A stretch of 64,000 nt of DNA from Serripes groenlandicus (GCA_031761405.1 JASEVX010000003.1:70120484-70184483), one strand, 5' to 3'; positions 10,940-22,350 are shown, counted from the first letter of the stretch. The notes: a model not told the origin generated them from the letters alone. A program made the numbers and translations.

Positions 10940-11502
10940 CACATGGCTATAGACCGTCCCCTTAGGGGTACCGTCCAAAAATATTCTCTTCCGAAAGTGT
11001 CAGGCCGATTTTCAAATAATTTTGTAGAAATGTTCCTTAATTGACCCACTATCAGATTCCTTAGGTCAAGTTAATTGGTTAAAAAAAAACATGGTCGCCA
11101 GGGGGCGGGGCTATTTTGCCTTATATGGCTATAGTGAAAACTTAAAAAATCTTGTGTCAGGCCGATTTTCAAATAATTTTGCAGGAATGTCCTTAAAATG
11201 ACCCCCTATCAGATTCCTTCAAGCCATGTTGATTGGTCGAAAAACATGGCCGCCACAAGGAAGGGCTATTTTGCCTTATATGGCTATAGTGAAAACTTAA
11301 AAAATCTTCTCCGAAAGTGTCTGGCCGATTTTCAAATTATTTTGTAGAAATGTACCTATATAGAGTGACCATCTATTAGATTCCTTCAAGCCATGTTGAT
11401 TGGTCGAACACTATGGCAGCCAGAGGGCGGGGCTTATATGGCTAAAATGAAGAAGGAAAATCAGGTGAGCGATCTAGAACCATCATGGCCCTCTTGTTTT
11501 AA
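10940..11502 (+). mobile_element. HINE/pearl-like element, 170-bp core units, intact 3' end
   Basis: Three to four tandem units contain GTCAGGCCGATTTTCAAAT, ATGTTCCTTA, CAGATTCCTT, GTTGATTGGTCGAAAAACAT and GGCTATAGTGAAAACTT. The element finishes with GGTGAGCGATCTAGAACC and CATCATGGCCCTCTTGTTTT at about 11502. The 5' AGCTCACC head is missing. Confidence 0.75.
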
Positions 11503-13203
11503 TTGGCATCTACTGCAGGAACATTTTGTCCGGCGTTCGTGCGTCGTGCGTCGTCCGTCCCTCGTCGTCCGTCCCTCGTCGTCCGTCGCTCGTCGTCCGT
11601 CGTGCGTCGTCAACATTTGCGCTTGTTATACAGGCTACAATTTGCATTCAATCTTCATGAAAGTTTATCAGAACACATTCATCTCCATCAAATCTTGGAC
11701 AAGTTCGAAACTGGGCAATATGAGGTCACAAACTAGGTCACTAGGCCAATTTGAAGGGTAATCTTGTTAACACTCTAGAGGCCACATTTTCAACTTGAGC
11801 ATATCAGAATGTTTTTCTTGGTGAAATGTAAGTCAAGTTCGAACATGGGTTATGTCGGGTCAAAAAGTAGATCACTAGGTCGAATTGAAGGAAAATCTTG
11901 TTAACACTCCAGAGGCCGAAATTTTGCTTCAGCAGTTTGAAATGTTGTCAGAATGTTTGTCTCAAAAATATCTAGGTCAAGTTCGAATATGGGTCAGAAA
12001 CTAGGTCACTAGGCTAAATTGAGAGGAATATTGTTAACACTGTAGAAGCCGCACTTTTTGCTTCACCAGCTTTACATTTAGTCAGAATGTTTGTCTTAAA
12101 AATGTCTAGGTCAAGTTCAAATATGGGTCATATTAGGTCAGAAACTAGGTCACTAGGCCAAATTGAAGGGAAATCTTGTCAACACTGTAGAAGCCGCATT
12201 GTTTGCTTCAGCAGCTTGAAATTTGGGCAGAATGTTGAGCTGAATGATATCCAGGCCCAATTCGAATATAGGTCACTAGGCGAAATTGAAGGGTAATCTT
12301 GTTAACACACTTGAGGCCACATTTTCAACTTGAGCATGTTGCAATTTTATCAGAATGTTTATCTTGGTGATATAAAGTTCAAGTTTGAACATAATTCATG
12401 TTGGGTCAAAAACTAAGTCACTAGGTCAAATTGATGGAAAATATTGTTAACACCCTAGAGGCCACATTTTCAACTTGCGCATGTTGAAACTTTATCATAA
12501 TGTTTGTCTTGATGATATGTAGGTAAAGTTTTAACATGGGTCATATTGGGTCAGAATCTAGGTCACTAGGTCAAATTGAATGAAATCTTGTTAACGCTAT
12601 AGAAGCCGCTTGGATACTGCATTTTGAACTTGAGCATGATGAAACTTTATCTGAAATGTTGGCTTGATGATATGTAAGTCAAGTTCGACATGGGTCATGT
12701 TGGGTCAAAAATTAGGTCACCAGTTCAAATTGAAGGAAACTCTTGTTAAATATGTAGAAGACGCTATATCAGCTTGACATTTGATGATAATGTTTATCTA
12801 AATGCTTTCAAGTTCGAATATGGGTCATGTAGGGTCAAAAACTAGGTCACTAGGTCAAATTGAAGGAATATCTTGTTAACACTTTGGATGCCGCATTTTT
12901 GAAATTTTGTCAGAATGTTGGTCTGAATTATATCTAGGTTATGTTCTAATATGGGTCATATTGGGTCAGAAACAAAGCCAATAAAGGAAAATTGTGTTCA
13001 AACTCCGGAGGCCTCATATCTAGTCCATGTTGGAATATAGGTCATATCAGGTAAAAAACAATATAGATCACAAGGCCAAATGAAGAAAAATCTTGTTAAC
13101 ACTGGAGGTTGCATTCAGAATAATTGTATTGATGTGTTTTGCATTGCAGTACATTGCATAATTAAGGTGAGCGAACTAGGGCCATCATGGCCCTCTTGTT
13201 TAT
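11503..13203 (+). mobile_element. HINE/pearl-like element with ~9 tandem core units
   Basis: It opens with a GTCCGTC/GTGCGTC simple-repeat block (11530-11610). About nine units of 140-165 bp follow, each with GGTCACTAGG(T/C)CAAATTGAA, ATCTTGTTAACAC, GAGGCC(A/G)CATTTT, ATCAGAATGTTT and AAGTTCGAA(C/T)ATGGGTCAT. The end is GGTGAGCGAACTAGG then GCCATCATGGCCCTCTTGTT, the same terminus as at 11502 and 49606. ORFs inside are repeat-derived. Confidence 0.8.
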
Positions 13204-13983
13204 TCATTGACTCATATGAAATAAATCCAATAATAACTGTTATCATTTCACACATGAAGCAAATAAACTGAAAAATAAGCAAGTTCTTAAAAAAATGCAG
13301 CATAATTAAGCATTTTCTCACATAAATCAGACTACAGCAGACTTATTTGAAATCAACTCGGCAAAAACCTGTACAACATCCATCAATGATCATGTTATTA
13401 TTGTATACAATAGAAAACATCTAGAAAAGGGAATCAAATGCCTAAATCCTTTTTGAATTCCAAGATATTTTGGTAGGAAAGTCTCTTAGGTGACCTTGTA
13501 CAAAAACTGTTGAAAACATATTGAATGGTTGAAAAACATTGCGACCAGGCGGCATCAGAAAAGGGGTAAGATTACAAAACTTTATAATTTCTTTCTTTTG
13601 AAAGTTCTTGTCACAATTTTATGATAATTTAGAAGAATTGCTTCCTTCATGGCCCTCAAGATAAATCGTTAAAGTCGCATTGATTTGCTGAAAAACATAA
13701 TCGGCAGAGGGGTCATCAGAAAAGGGGTAAAATTAACTTGTTTAGCTTCAAACGATATCAACCAAGCCTGAGATGATTCAATGCCTTATGACAAATGTCC
13801 TTCTCCTTTAAGGTATTTTATTTACAGTGTCCACTCCTTGCAGTTTCATCCCACCTTAATAACATTTTTCCCGATTTCAGAAGTAACATATTTGCTACTA
13901 TATAACAATCAGGTGATCGATTTAGGATCTTGGTCCACTTGTTTATTATGTTATGAATGTGCTTGTCTGATATCAAGATGAGT
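13204..13983. other. No gene recognised
   Basis: AT-rich sequence with a loosely repeated motif (TGAAAAACAT...GCATCAGAAAAGGGGTAA near 13530, 13680 and 14250), probably a decayed tandem-core element. No supported coding sequence. Confidence 0.4.
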
Positions 13984-14190
13984 AACCCTTACCCTCATAC
14001 AACAAATCTGCTGCAGACGACTTTGAAAACAACTTGGCAATGAGATAAGATATCTATAAATGAAAGTATTATTATTGATCAGACATTGTGGCAAAAGGAT
14101 AAATTAAGCAATTGTTCCTTTGGCGGAAACTTTTTCCTACGTCATCTGATGCAGAGGCGTAAGAAACCGACTGTATAAGGGAAAGGGTTC
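13984..14190 (+). mobile_element. TTAA-type MITE copy, decayed
   Basis: TAACCCTTACCCTCATACAAC at the left, CTGCTGCAGACGACTTTGAA inside, and TATAAGGGAAAGGGTT at the right. The central GAAATT/AATTTC pair has decayed. Confidence 0.7.
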
Positions 14191-14729
14191 AGGAGAAATG
14201 TGACCTCCTCCATAACTTGTTCAAGTCATATTGACTTGTTACAAAAGCTAGATAGTCGAAAGGTGGCATCAGAAAAGGGCTGATATGAACAAATGTCCCC
14301 CCGATATCATCAGTTACACATTTGCTCCTATGCCATCATGCAGATGATCAATTATCTGTGGCCTATTTTAAGGATCAAACGACTTTTGGAAACAGTGTGA
14401 CTGTCACAAAAGGAAATTTTTCTCATAACAAGTAATGTAAACAAGTGATGTCTTCTTTTGTAACAAGTATTGTCTTCTTTTTTAACAATGCTGTCAACTA
14501 TATTAAATCAAAGCACTAAAAGTGCTGACGGCCTGGGGCTGCAGGAAGGTTGGAGAAGTAGGGAAAATGTGAAAGGAAATAACAATTGCAGCTTATGTTT
14601 GTGTATTTATTGTTAAGAAGTTGAAAGAACAGGGGGACCTTGCGGCACGATATCGCTCGCCTGAGTGCAAGAGCTCACAAGTATACACATTTAAGACATG
14701 AAGAATCAAAGGAAAATTTGACAGCAGGT

Positions 14730-15290
14730 TTAGGCAGAATGTTTCTGCCTTATTATATTGAGAAATATGTCAAAGTTAAATAAACTTCCATCAAGTACAA
14801 ATAGTTCTCATAACCATGTTCTAGACTGGGATAAAGTGGTTGGTCAATGCAATACTCATCAAGACAATTATTCTGACAAAGATTAAAAATGCAACATATT
14901 TTCCTTCATTTGGCCTAGTGACCTATTTATTTTGGTTTACATGATACGATCCATATTCAAATAATGGACTAGATATTATCAACACAAACATTCTGACAAA
15001 GTTTCAAGCTCCTGAAGCAAAGAATGCGGCCTCCAGAGTATTAACAAAATTTTCCTTCAATTTGGCCTAGTGACCTTGTTTTTGAACAGACATGACCAAT
15101 TTTCAAATTTGGCCTACATATCATCAAGGCAAACACCCTGAAACAGTTTCAACATACTCAAGTTAAAAATGCAATATCCAGAGTGTGTAAACAATATTTC
15201 CCTTCAATTTGGCCAAATGACCTAGTTTCTAACCCAATATGACTCATATTCGAACTTGACTTAGATAGCATTAAGACAAACATTCTTACG
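14730..15290 (-). repeat. HINE-type tandem core units, minus orientation, ends lost
   Basis: Four units with TTTGGCCTAGTGACCT, CATATTC, ATCATCAAGACAAACATTCTGA and GCGGCCTCCAGAGTATTAAC are the reverse complement of the 11640-13090 units. No terminal sequence is seen on either side. The stretch 14191-14729 shows nothing I can name. Confidence 0.65.
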
Positions 15291-15299
15291 AGAATGCCG

Positions 15300-16050
15300 T
15301 TGATACCTCCACAGCGCTTGCGGGCATATAGCGCGATCGAGTCGCCCGGTTGAGGGAGAGTTTAGCGTTTGCATTCTACCGCTTAAACTTAGTTATTGGT
15401 GCATTGGTGGCTGAAGATGAGAGGCATGGCCTCATTCACTTCACTGCCACTCTCACTATATTATGGGCTCTGCACTCTCTTTCTCCTTCAGTCATCCCAT
15501 CTTTTCTAGGGCATTTTGTAGTACTGTTACTCTGACACTTTTGAGTTAACCTTCTGTGAAGAGCGCGACTGGATGATCTGATGAAAAATGCGATGAGCCG
15601 GCTTTCGGAACCTACGAGCCACAGTGGGTGGTCGGCAATGTCTGCCCGGTTTAGGGCCGTGCTCTGAGCGGCGTCTGGATTGTCTGTGCTCGCCCGATAT
15701 GTGTGATGCCCGGCCGGACATCGGCCAGGCATCAGCCGATTAATGTGCAATGAGGTTTTAAGTCCGAGTTAAAGGTAACTCGATGCCTACGAGGAGTCCC
15801 GAAGGACGCCGGCTGAAAATAGCTATAAATTCGCTGTAAATTACTCGCAAACCTATCGCAAGGTAATTGTGACTGGGGTTTTGATACCAGGTAGGCTATA
15901 TGTTTATGGCCCCTCGCTAAATCCGCCACTGCATTTGTCATGCGACTACTTTGTTTACCACTAATCTTTCTTCGCACGGGACCTGCGCCCCCCCCCCCCA
16001 CCCCCACCCCCCGTAAATCCGCCACTGCATTTGTCACGCGACCCTTTGTA
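15300..16050. other. GC-rich island, probably repeat-derived
   Basis: Base composition changes sharply to GC-rich, with many CpGs (for example CGGCGTCTGGATTG and GCCCGGCCGGACATCGGCC). A polycytosine tract lies at 15988-16012. CAGTGGCGGATTTA on the minus strand occurs twice (near 15915-15935 and 16012-16032), about 98 bp apart. ORFs of 60-104 codons exist but match nothing I know. It may be a transposon fragment or a CpG-rich regulatory island. Confidence 0.45.
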
Positions 16051-17059
16051 CTATTCCGTTCCGAATGTTAATAGTTAATAAGCTTCCATATTTGACCTCT
16101 CGAGGTATTAATTTCGAAAACATTTGTTAAACTTAAATGTTCAAACAATATTATCATGATCTTTTTTTGGAAGATCTTATCCTTTTAAATGCAGTTTTGT
16201 TGAATCCATGTTGAACTATTAATTCGCGCAGTCTCAACCTAAAATGCGTTGTTTGGTGTTAACAGCAATTGCAGGCTGCCACATCCGAAAAAAATGGTAT
16301 TACTAATATGTCCAGGGGCTAAAGCCCCAGGCCCAAAAATATGAATGAATTTATATGCATTGTCCATATGTTTGCCTAGATACATTTTGTGTGCTTCAGA
16401 TATGTTGCATGAGGGAAAAGGTAAACAAATTAATCTTGTGATCCGGTGACCGTCCGATCTCCTTGGTATACATTTAATGATGCAGATACAACCTTAAAAG
16501 AGGAATGACATTTGGGGCTGCACTTTCTGTAACATTTGAGTATTTACTCTGGGAATGATATATTGCCAAAAGTCTTTACAAAGTATTCCGAGTTTGATTA
16601 TGTTAAATTTAGGAAAGTATTGATAGCGTCAAGGAGTCCAGTCTGGGAGTAAAACAGAGGGGATGGCCGATGAGATTTGAGAGCATATTGAGATCGATAT
16701 TTCGGGCGTTTTCTGGCTTACATTTGCAAATATGCAGAATAAGATCACTTGCCCATATATCAAATCGAGCATCTGACACGAGGTTCTTGGGAATAAATAT
16801 ATGAACGGAAATACATCGTTTAGGGTTTATGTGTCACTTTGGGCGATTATGACAATTTGCTTAAGATCGTGGGAAAAGGGGGAGGCTGAATTACATGTAC
16901 AAGTTGATTAGATGTTTTCAAGTCTTAAGTGAGCGGTGGCCTGCAAAAACCAACCGTAAGGCATTTGCGACCAATGAAGATCCTGATCTGCCAACGCATC
17001 GGCGTATTCTAATATGGCTCCACAACGTTTGAAATTTGGTCAAATAAGATTTCAAGATG

Positions 17060-17345
17060 CGCAGACAGGTATTTTTTAGATCACCTGAGCCACATCACGG
17101 CATTTCGCATGCATATTGTCCTGCAGAAATTTCAGGGCGTTTTGCTTATATTTTGTTTTACGCCACCTGCAACACTTTTTGGCGTTTTGCTTGTATGTCA
17201 GTTTACGCCGCTTGCAACATTCTTCAGTCATATCAAGGTGTTTTGCTTGCATGTTGTTTGTTCTACGCCATTTACAACATTCTTCAGTCTTATCAAGGCG
17301 TTTTGATCGTATGTTGTTGTATGCTGCCTTCAACATTATTCAGGG
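17060..17345. repeat. Degenerate ~60-bp tandem repeat
   Basis: Four to five units share GGCGTTTTGCTTGTATGT, then TTTACGCC and GCAACATTCTTCAGT. ORFs on both strands reflect the repeat (MLFVLRHLQHSS-like periodic peptides). The stretch 16051-17040 upstream shows no gene or element I can support. Confidence 0.75.
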
Positions 17346-17513
17346 CATTTCCTGAGTGAATTACCAGTACATATACAATCGTCTCGGACGTAATACTGTC
17401 TTCGCAACCATGAACGACAATGCCGGAAGCCACATCCATTGTTTAAAGTACTTGGTATGACTCGAGTATTTATTCGGTGTAGATATCAAAGTACGCATCA
17501 TAATAAGTTTTTA

Positions 17514-17546
17514 CAGGGACACTATATTACATATATAGTGTCCCTG
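17514..17546. mobile_element. 33-bp palindromic micro-element with 7-bp target duplication
   Basis: It starts CAGGGACACTATA and ends TATAGTGTCCCTG around a seven-base centre. The flanks are GTTTTTA at 17507-17513 and GTTTTTA at 17547-17553. It shares the CAGRGACA end and the 7-bp duplication with the elements at 6311, 21285 and 5770. As RNA it would form a strong hairpin. Confidence 0.75.
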
Positions 17547-17865
17547 GTTTTTATTATAAAATACAAAAGCAAATGAAAACCAACCTAGATTCTATCTTTC
17601 GAATCTACCTAATGTCGATCGACTAAGAATCTGTCAAGACCGCTACAAATGTGTACACACCTGTAATTCTAATTAGAAGCAATCTAAAATAATGAGCGGG
17701 AGACCCGGATTCCTCCCCATCACATTAAATACGAATCTACGACCAATTTGGCAAGACGTTTTACTATTTATTCGTAGAGGTATGTCTTTATGTTTAGATA
17801 TCTAAATTCGAGGTATATCTCTGTAAGATTGAGATATATATATACGGAATATTATTATGATTATG

Positions 17866-17966
17866 TTGCAGGAGCGATAAATTGGTTCATAATGTGCGAC
17901 AAGTAGCATGGAAAAATTGATATCTTACAATACCAAAGCAGTGCGACCCATTTATCGCTCCTGTAA
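17866..17966. mobile_element. ~100-bp palindromic MITE (AGGAGCGATAAAT arms)
   Basis: AGGAGCGATAAAT at 17870-17882 is inverted at 17950-17962, with further complementarity inward (GTGCGAC on both arms). Flanking TTGC and GTAA may be a TTRC target duplication, or part of the repeat. Confidence 0.65.
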
Positions 17967-18395
17967 CGTAATTTTCCTTTAATTGTATACCTGCAGTCTA
18001 TTAAGAGTGAAAAAAGTATCACATATACTGATTCAATTTATTTTTTATTGATATAACAATTTTTAAATCATGAAATGAAAATGATAAATGGCGGATGAAT
18101 ATTTACTACAATACTTAGGCCACGCCCCATAGAATGTATTCTAAAACGTAAGTCCCGACCAATATCATCATCAGATTAAAATATCATTGTTTTGTGGGAG
18201 AAAATGACTAACACAATCCTATTTGCGGATTTTTATTAAATTTGACGATACATAAAATAGAAACGATTTTCCTAAATAGTACTGGTTGTCTGTGTAGTTT
18301 ACTACGTAGCGCAGACTTAAAACGGGAACCTCGCTGAAAGTAGTCCACGCACTGTCTGACGTCACACGTCCGTATTATACACGTGTATAATACGG

Positions 18396-18782
18396 AATTT
18401 TAATCTTCAACATCTAATTTGGTCTCTGTGATTATATCTAATTTAATGTCTAATGTTAAACTATGCATTTAGACATTGCACGGTGTTCAACGTCTAATTT
18501 GGGCTCTATATCTTTTAATTGACGAATGTCTAATTGAATGTCTAATCTCTTACTGGGCATTTAGACATTCGTTCTTTGCATGTGCAATGACCTAATTAGG
18601 GTTCTAGATATTTCGAATGTGTGATTGTCTAATCAAATGTCTAACGAACCATTTAGACATTCGGTTTTTCAATGTATAATATTCAACATATTCTAATTAG
18701 GACTCTATTCTTTCTCGTTTGGGAATGTCTCATAGAATGGCTAATATCTAAATAACCATTTAGTAAATCGTTTTTTTAATGT
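18396..18782. repeat. ~120-bp tandem array with inner palindromes (TCTAAT repeats)
   Basis: Four units run CAACATCTAATTTGG(T/G)CTCT, then AATGTCTAAT, then CATTTAGACATTCG. The last unit is more diverged. Each unit carries GTCTAAT and its partial inverse ATTTAGAC, so units can fold on themselves. Confidence 0.8.
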
Positions 18783-18984
18783 CCGAATGATGCATGGGCC
18801 TCACGCAGGAAGGACATGCTTACCAATAGCACTGGTCGAACCACCCACTATCCATCAACTATATGATGTTTAAGATGTGCCGCGTGGTTTTTCCTGCTCT
18901 GATGTGGAGCACAACTATTCATAGACATAGCCAGCTTTATCGTGGTCTGTGTATTTGTTTGATCCCCCAAGGGATCCCTTGATT

Positions 18985-19950
18985 GTGTGGATTCCTTTGG
19001 CCCTTACCTTGAGGGGTAGACTCGAGAAGATGAATCGCGATGGCCCCAAGCTCCATAGGCAGTACACCTGCTATACGATTTTGTATAATGGCCTTTCACT
19101 GTGCATTTTGTACATGTGAATGTCCAAGCCTTGCAGTTTCTAGACCTTGCATTGTGGTCGATCTTCTGCCCATGAGTGGGAGCACCACAGCATTTCACTC
19201 CAGGTGCTGGGGGTGGTTTGGGGTTATGACGGGCACATATGGCACAGTTGAGTCTCCTACTGCACTCCTAGTCACCCTACCCTGCTCCTTCTGGGCAATA
19301 CACGAAACAGTTTCTTCTAGTGTTCTGTCTGTTTTAAGTCGCACAGCAGATCAGACATGATTTCTGGATCAGCAATACCCCTCACAAGATTGTCCTTAAT
19401 GATTTCGTCACTTTAATCAAATAAGTGGGTGCAAACCGCTTCTTTGCAGATGGCTCTATATTGGCAGAGTGAAGCCTGGCCTCTGAGACTGGCCAAAAAT
19501 GTCCGAATGTTTGACCCAGGGGATTGAGTCAACCTGTTCAATTTAATGCGCTGGGCCAGTGTGCTCTCGTCTTTGACAGCCAGCCTTCTGATTGCATTCA
19601 ACAGATCTGCCTCTGCCGTGTTGGCAACATCCCCTTCAAGGTCACGCATACAGTCTGTACGAATATCAGTGTCGCAACAGTAGCATAGTGCAGTGGACAA
19701 GACATATTGTCAGTGATCGCCATTCCTACCTTATACATATTCCTCTGCCTGGTGGATTGCCGACCATTGGTCTGGATCACATCCTGCGGCCATGGTAGGT
19801 GGGTCCAACTTTAATTTGTGCGTTGTTGGTTGAGCCAGAGGTGGGTAGACAGTTTTGTCATGAATCTGAAGAGCAGTGGTTAGGGCAGGTGCAAATGCTG
19901 CATCCAGGTCCTGAGATTTCCATTCACAGTCGTCAATAGGGCACATTGAT
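18985..19950 (-). pseudogene. Gag-like fragment of an LTR-type retroelement, broken frame
   Basis: Three minus-strand segments appear in gag order. 19946-19731 is an N-terminal part with MAAGCDPDQWSAIHQAEEYV. 19700-19413 has LLNAIRRLAVKDESTLAQRI and FLASLRGQASLCQY, a conserved helical block of many invertebrate gag-like ORFs. 19198-19004 is a cysteine/histidine-rich part with CTKCTVKGHYTKSYSRC, resembling a nucleic-acid-binding zinc knuckle. Frame changes and stops separate the parts, and neither protease nor reverse transcriptase follows, so it is a dead fragment. Assignment to a Ty3/gypsy-like group rests on the RRLAV...LRGQA pattern and is tentative. Confidence 0.6.
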
Positions 19951-20600
19951 GAATTTGACTTCGTTTCGCTGTAAGATGAGTATCAGTCAACATCTTCCTA
20001 TTATTAGATCTTTAATTAAGGATGAATTATACCTGAAATATGCATGCACGGTTAATGAGTTAAATGATTAGTTATTAAACTAAAGTGGCATTTCTATCCA
20101 GAAGGAAGAAATTCATGTAAAAAAAGTTCAAATCGATTTTTCTAAAAATAAGAAACTGAATGGGTTTGGGATTAACCACAAACATGTTACACAAGAGCAC
20201 ACACTCACGAATTATACTTTTCTCAAAGATTTCAGGATTTTAAAAACAGACTCATTCATGTTCATCATAACGCTTAGAATCGTAAACACAACTATATTAG
20301 ACCTATGTAAAGATTGGGTGTCATATACAAACCGTGGTGAGATAAAATGTACATAACTGTTATAAAAACACACTCAGTTCAATGAGGCATATACAATGTA
20401 TACGCAATAAGTATGTTTATTTCCACAAACATATTCCCCGTATTAGTTGTAAACATGGCTAGCTAAAGCTTATTATGTATCTCTGTGCATATTATATTTT
20501 GGTTATGATGGCTTTTACCGAGGCTGTCACTTTCAGTAATTAAGTTACGTGACAATTCGTGTACTTATGATGACGAAGGAACTTTCTGTGATACGACTTT
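19951..20600. other. No gene or element recognised
   Basis: AT-rich sequence without a supported ORF, RNA gene or repeat visible by eye. Confidence 0.4.
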
Positions 20601-20785
20601 GCAACAGAAAAAATCTGCAGCCGACGACTTTAAAATTATCAGGTCAAAATATAGAAAATATTTATAAATGATAGTATGATTATTGCATAGAGTTGAAATC
20701 ATTGCGACAAATGAAGAAATTGCTAATGATGAGTAAGTTATCCTTTTGCCACAATGTTTTTAAAAGTCGTCTGCTGCAGAGGCGA
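20600..20785 (+). mobile_element. TTAA-type MITE copy, decayed ends
   Basis: ATCTGCAGCCGACGACTTTA on the left, GTTGAAATCATTGCGACAAA in the centre and CGTCTGCTGCAGAGGCGAG on the right identify the family. The CCCTTTCCC termini are missing or mutated. Confidence 0.6.
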
Positions 20786-20794
20786 GTGGGTTAC

Positions 20795-21172
20795 AGCTAG
20801 GCCGAGTTGACCCGTTACCTTATTATGCGACTAAATTACAGCAGGAATCCAGAACTTCATTCCTGATTACAGATATGCATCATAACATAGACAAATATAC
20901 GCTCTGTCATCAAAGTAAGTTCGAATCCCGACTCGGCCAACTTTCTTTCTGAGGATTGACCAAAGTCAATGCGACATGCGTCATTCGTCTTCCACCAATG
21001 GGCTAAGTCTATGTGGAAAAGCAGCCAGTTGCCAGGGAAGATTGTTGTGTGGAGTACTGGTGTGTGAAAACCAGAAAATGCATGAGTAGGTGAACTGGCC
21101 GCCGTGATATAACTTGTAAATTGTTAAAAAAACGGCGTTATACCCCATTCAATCAATCAATCAATATGTCAT
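20795..21172 (+). mobile_element. tRNA-derived SINE (family 1), ~320 bp plus tail
   Basis: AAGTTCGAATCCCGACTCGG is a B-box-like internal promoter. The family body follows: CAATGCGACATGCGTCATTC, CCACCAATGGGCTAA, TCTATGTGGAAAAGCAGCCA, AGTACTGGTGTG and GGTGAACTGGCC. The tail is GGCGTTATACCCCATTCAATCAATCAATCAAT. An insertion (TACCTTATTATGCGACT...) separates the A-box region from the B-box. Compare the more complete copy at 40787. Confidence 0.85.
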
Positions 21173-21284
21173 CAAATATGTAGGCATCACAAAATGTCGC
21201 AGACGTTTGTTTTTAATATGTTGTAATGCTTGCAGCCTTTAAAAATAAATTAAAGAACTAACATAAAAGCTGTATGTGTGTATC

Positions 21285-21318
21285 CAGAGACATATGAACA
21301 CATGTTTACATGTCTTTG
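21285..21318. mobile_element. 34-bp palindromic micro-element with 7-bp target duplication
   Basis: It starts CAGAGACATATGAACA and ends TGTTTACATGTCTTTG. It is flanked by GTGTATC at 21278-21284 and GTGTATC at 21319-21325. It is the same family as 6311-6338 and the ends of 5770-8754. Confidence 0.75.
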
Positions 21319-21380
21319 GTGTATCATTAAATCAGGGAAGATTCATATGGACGGCGTCGTGATGTCGGCCTTTGTCACAC

Positions 21381-21460
21381 AGTAATTTGCATATTTCGCA
21401 GTATTTCGAATATTTCGCAGTAATTTGCATATTTCGCAGTAATTCGCATATTGCGATAAG
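21381..21460. repeat. ~19-bp tandem repeat
   Basis: Four units of AGTAATTTGCATATTTCGC with small changes. Confidence 0.85.
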
Positions 21461-21714
21461 ATGCATTAAGGTTACTGCAGAGTCCGGTTATTTGAAGTGT
21501 TGGATCCAATTGCATACACATTTTCTTGTTTACCCAATACTACGCCAAATAACATTTATCAGTTTCGACCACAACTGTGGTCATCCTTGAACAAGAAATT
21601 ATGTATTATCTAGTGTTAAAGCATTAAACAATTATGCTGTTTATGGGATATAGATGATTTCAGGTATGTCACAAAAAACTAACATTCTCTTATTTCCTAA
21701 TAGTGAAGACTATA

Positions 21715-21842
21715 GGTTATAGACCCTGTACGGTGAAATCATCGTTGGACCGAGTTCTTTGGTTGACGTTGCCGAGCTTGCGAGGCTACGTTCGCCAAAG
21801 AACGAGGTCCAACTTTGATTTCACAGTACAGGGTCAATAACC
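21715..21842. repeat. Large hairpin, 48-bp arms
   Basis: The left arm GGTTATAGACCCTGTACGGT through GAGTTCTTTGG pairs with the right arm CCAAAGAACGAGGTCC through GGGTCAATAACC, with a few mismatches. The loop holds GCCGAGCTTGCGAGGCTACG. It adjoins the inverted-repeat element at 21846-22350. Confidence 0.85.
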
Positions 21843-21845
21843 TTT

Positions 21846-22350
21846 TTATTGCATACTTTCATATTGTAAACTATTTGCTTTACGTTGTGGAGGTTTTTTT
21901 ATTATCTAGAATTGATAAATCTGCTTCCGAATTAGAAACAAACTGTTTGTTTACATAAGTAGTAATTTTTGTGCAAATGCCGTTTGAATTTTAACGGTGA
22001 CGTAATTTTTATAAATGACGTCATGCACGTGCATAACCAACATTTTAGACGCGCGTTTTAGACTGTTTTCATGTCAAAAACGTACTGTTAGCATGAGACA
22101 GTAAGAAATTGTCCATGATCAATATATGAGAATTTAACATTACAAAGTCCCGTGAGGTTTAACAATGATATTTAGGTCAGCTATGTTTGTTTACATAACA
22201 AAAGTAGTCCCTTGCATGTTAATTATGCAGAATTTTCGCACGTCCTTATCTACGGTCATGATCACTCCTTGACAGCGGTCATGATCGAAAAATCATGACC
22301 ACTTTCTTCAATGCAAAGTGAACGGGACAATATGAAAGTATGCAATAACC
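21846..22350. mobile_element. ~505-bp inverted-repeat element
   Basis: TTATTGCATACTTTCATATTG near 21846-21866 is inverted at 22328-22348. The interior has the 64-bp core (21993-22056) shared with the element at 57665-57833, including TGACGTCA. No coding capacity. Immediately inside the right repeat is a smaller inverted pair (GGTCATGATC). Confidence 0.7.

Noticed and set aside
19040..19360. Plus-strand 106-codon ORF
   Set aside because: Shadow of the minus-strand gag-like fragment.
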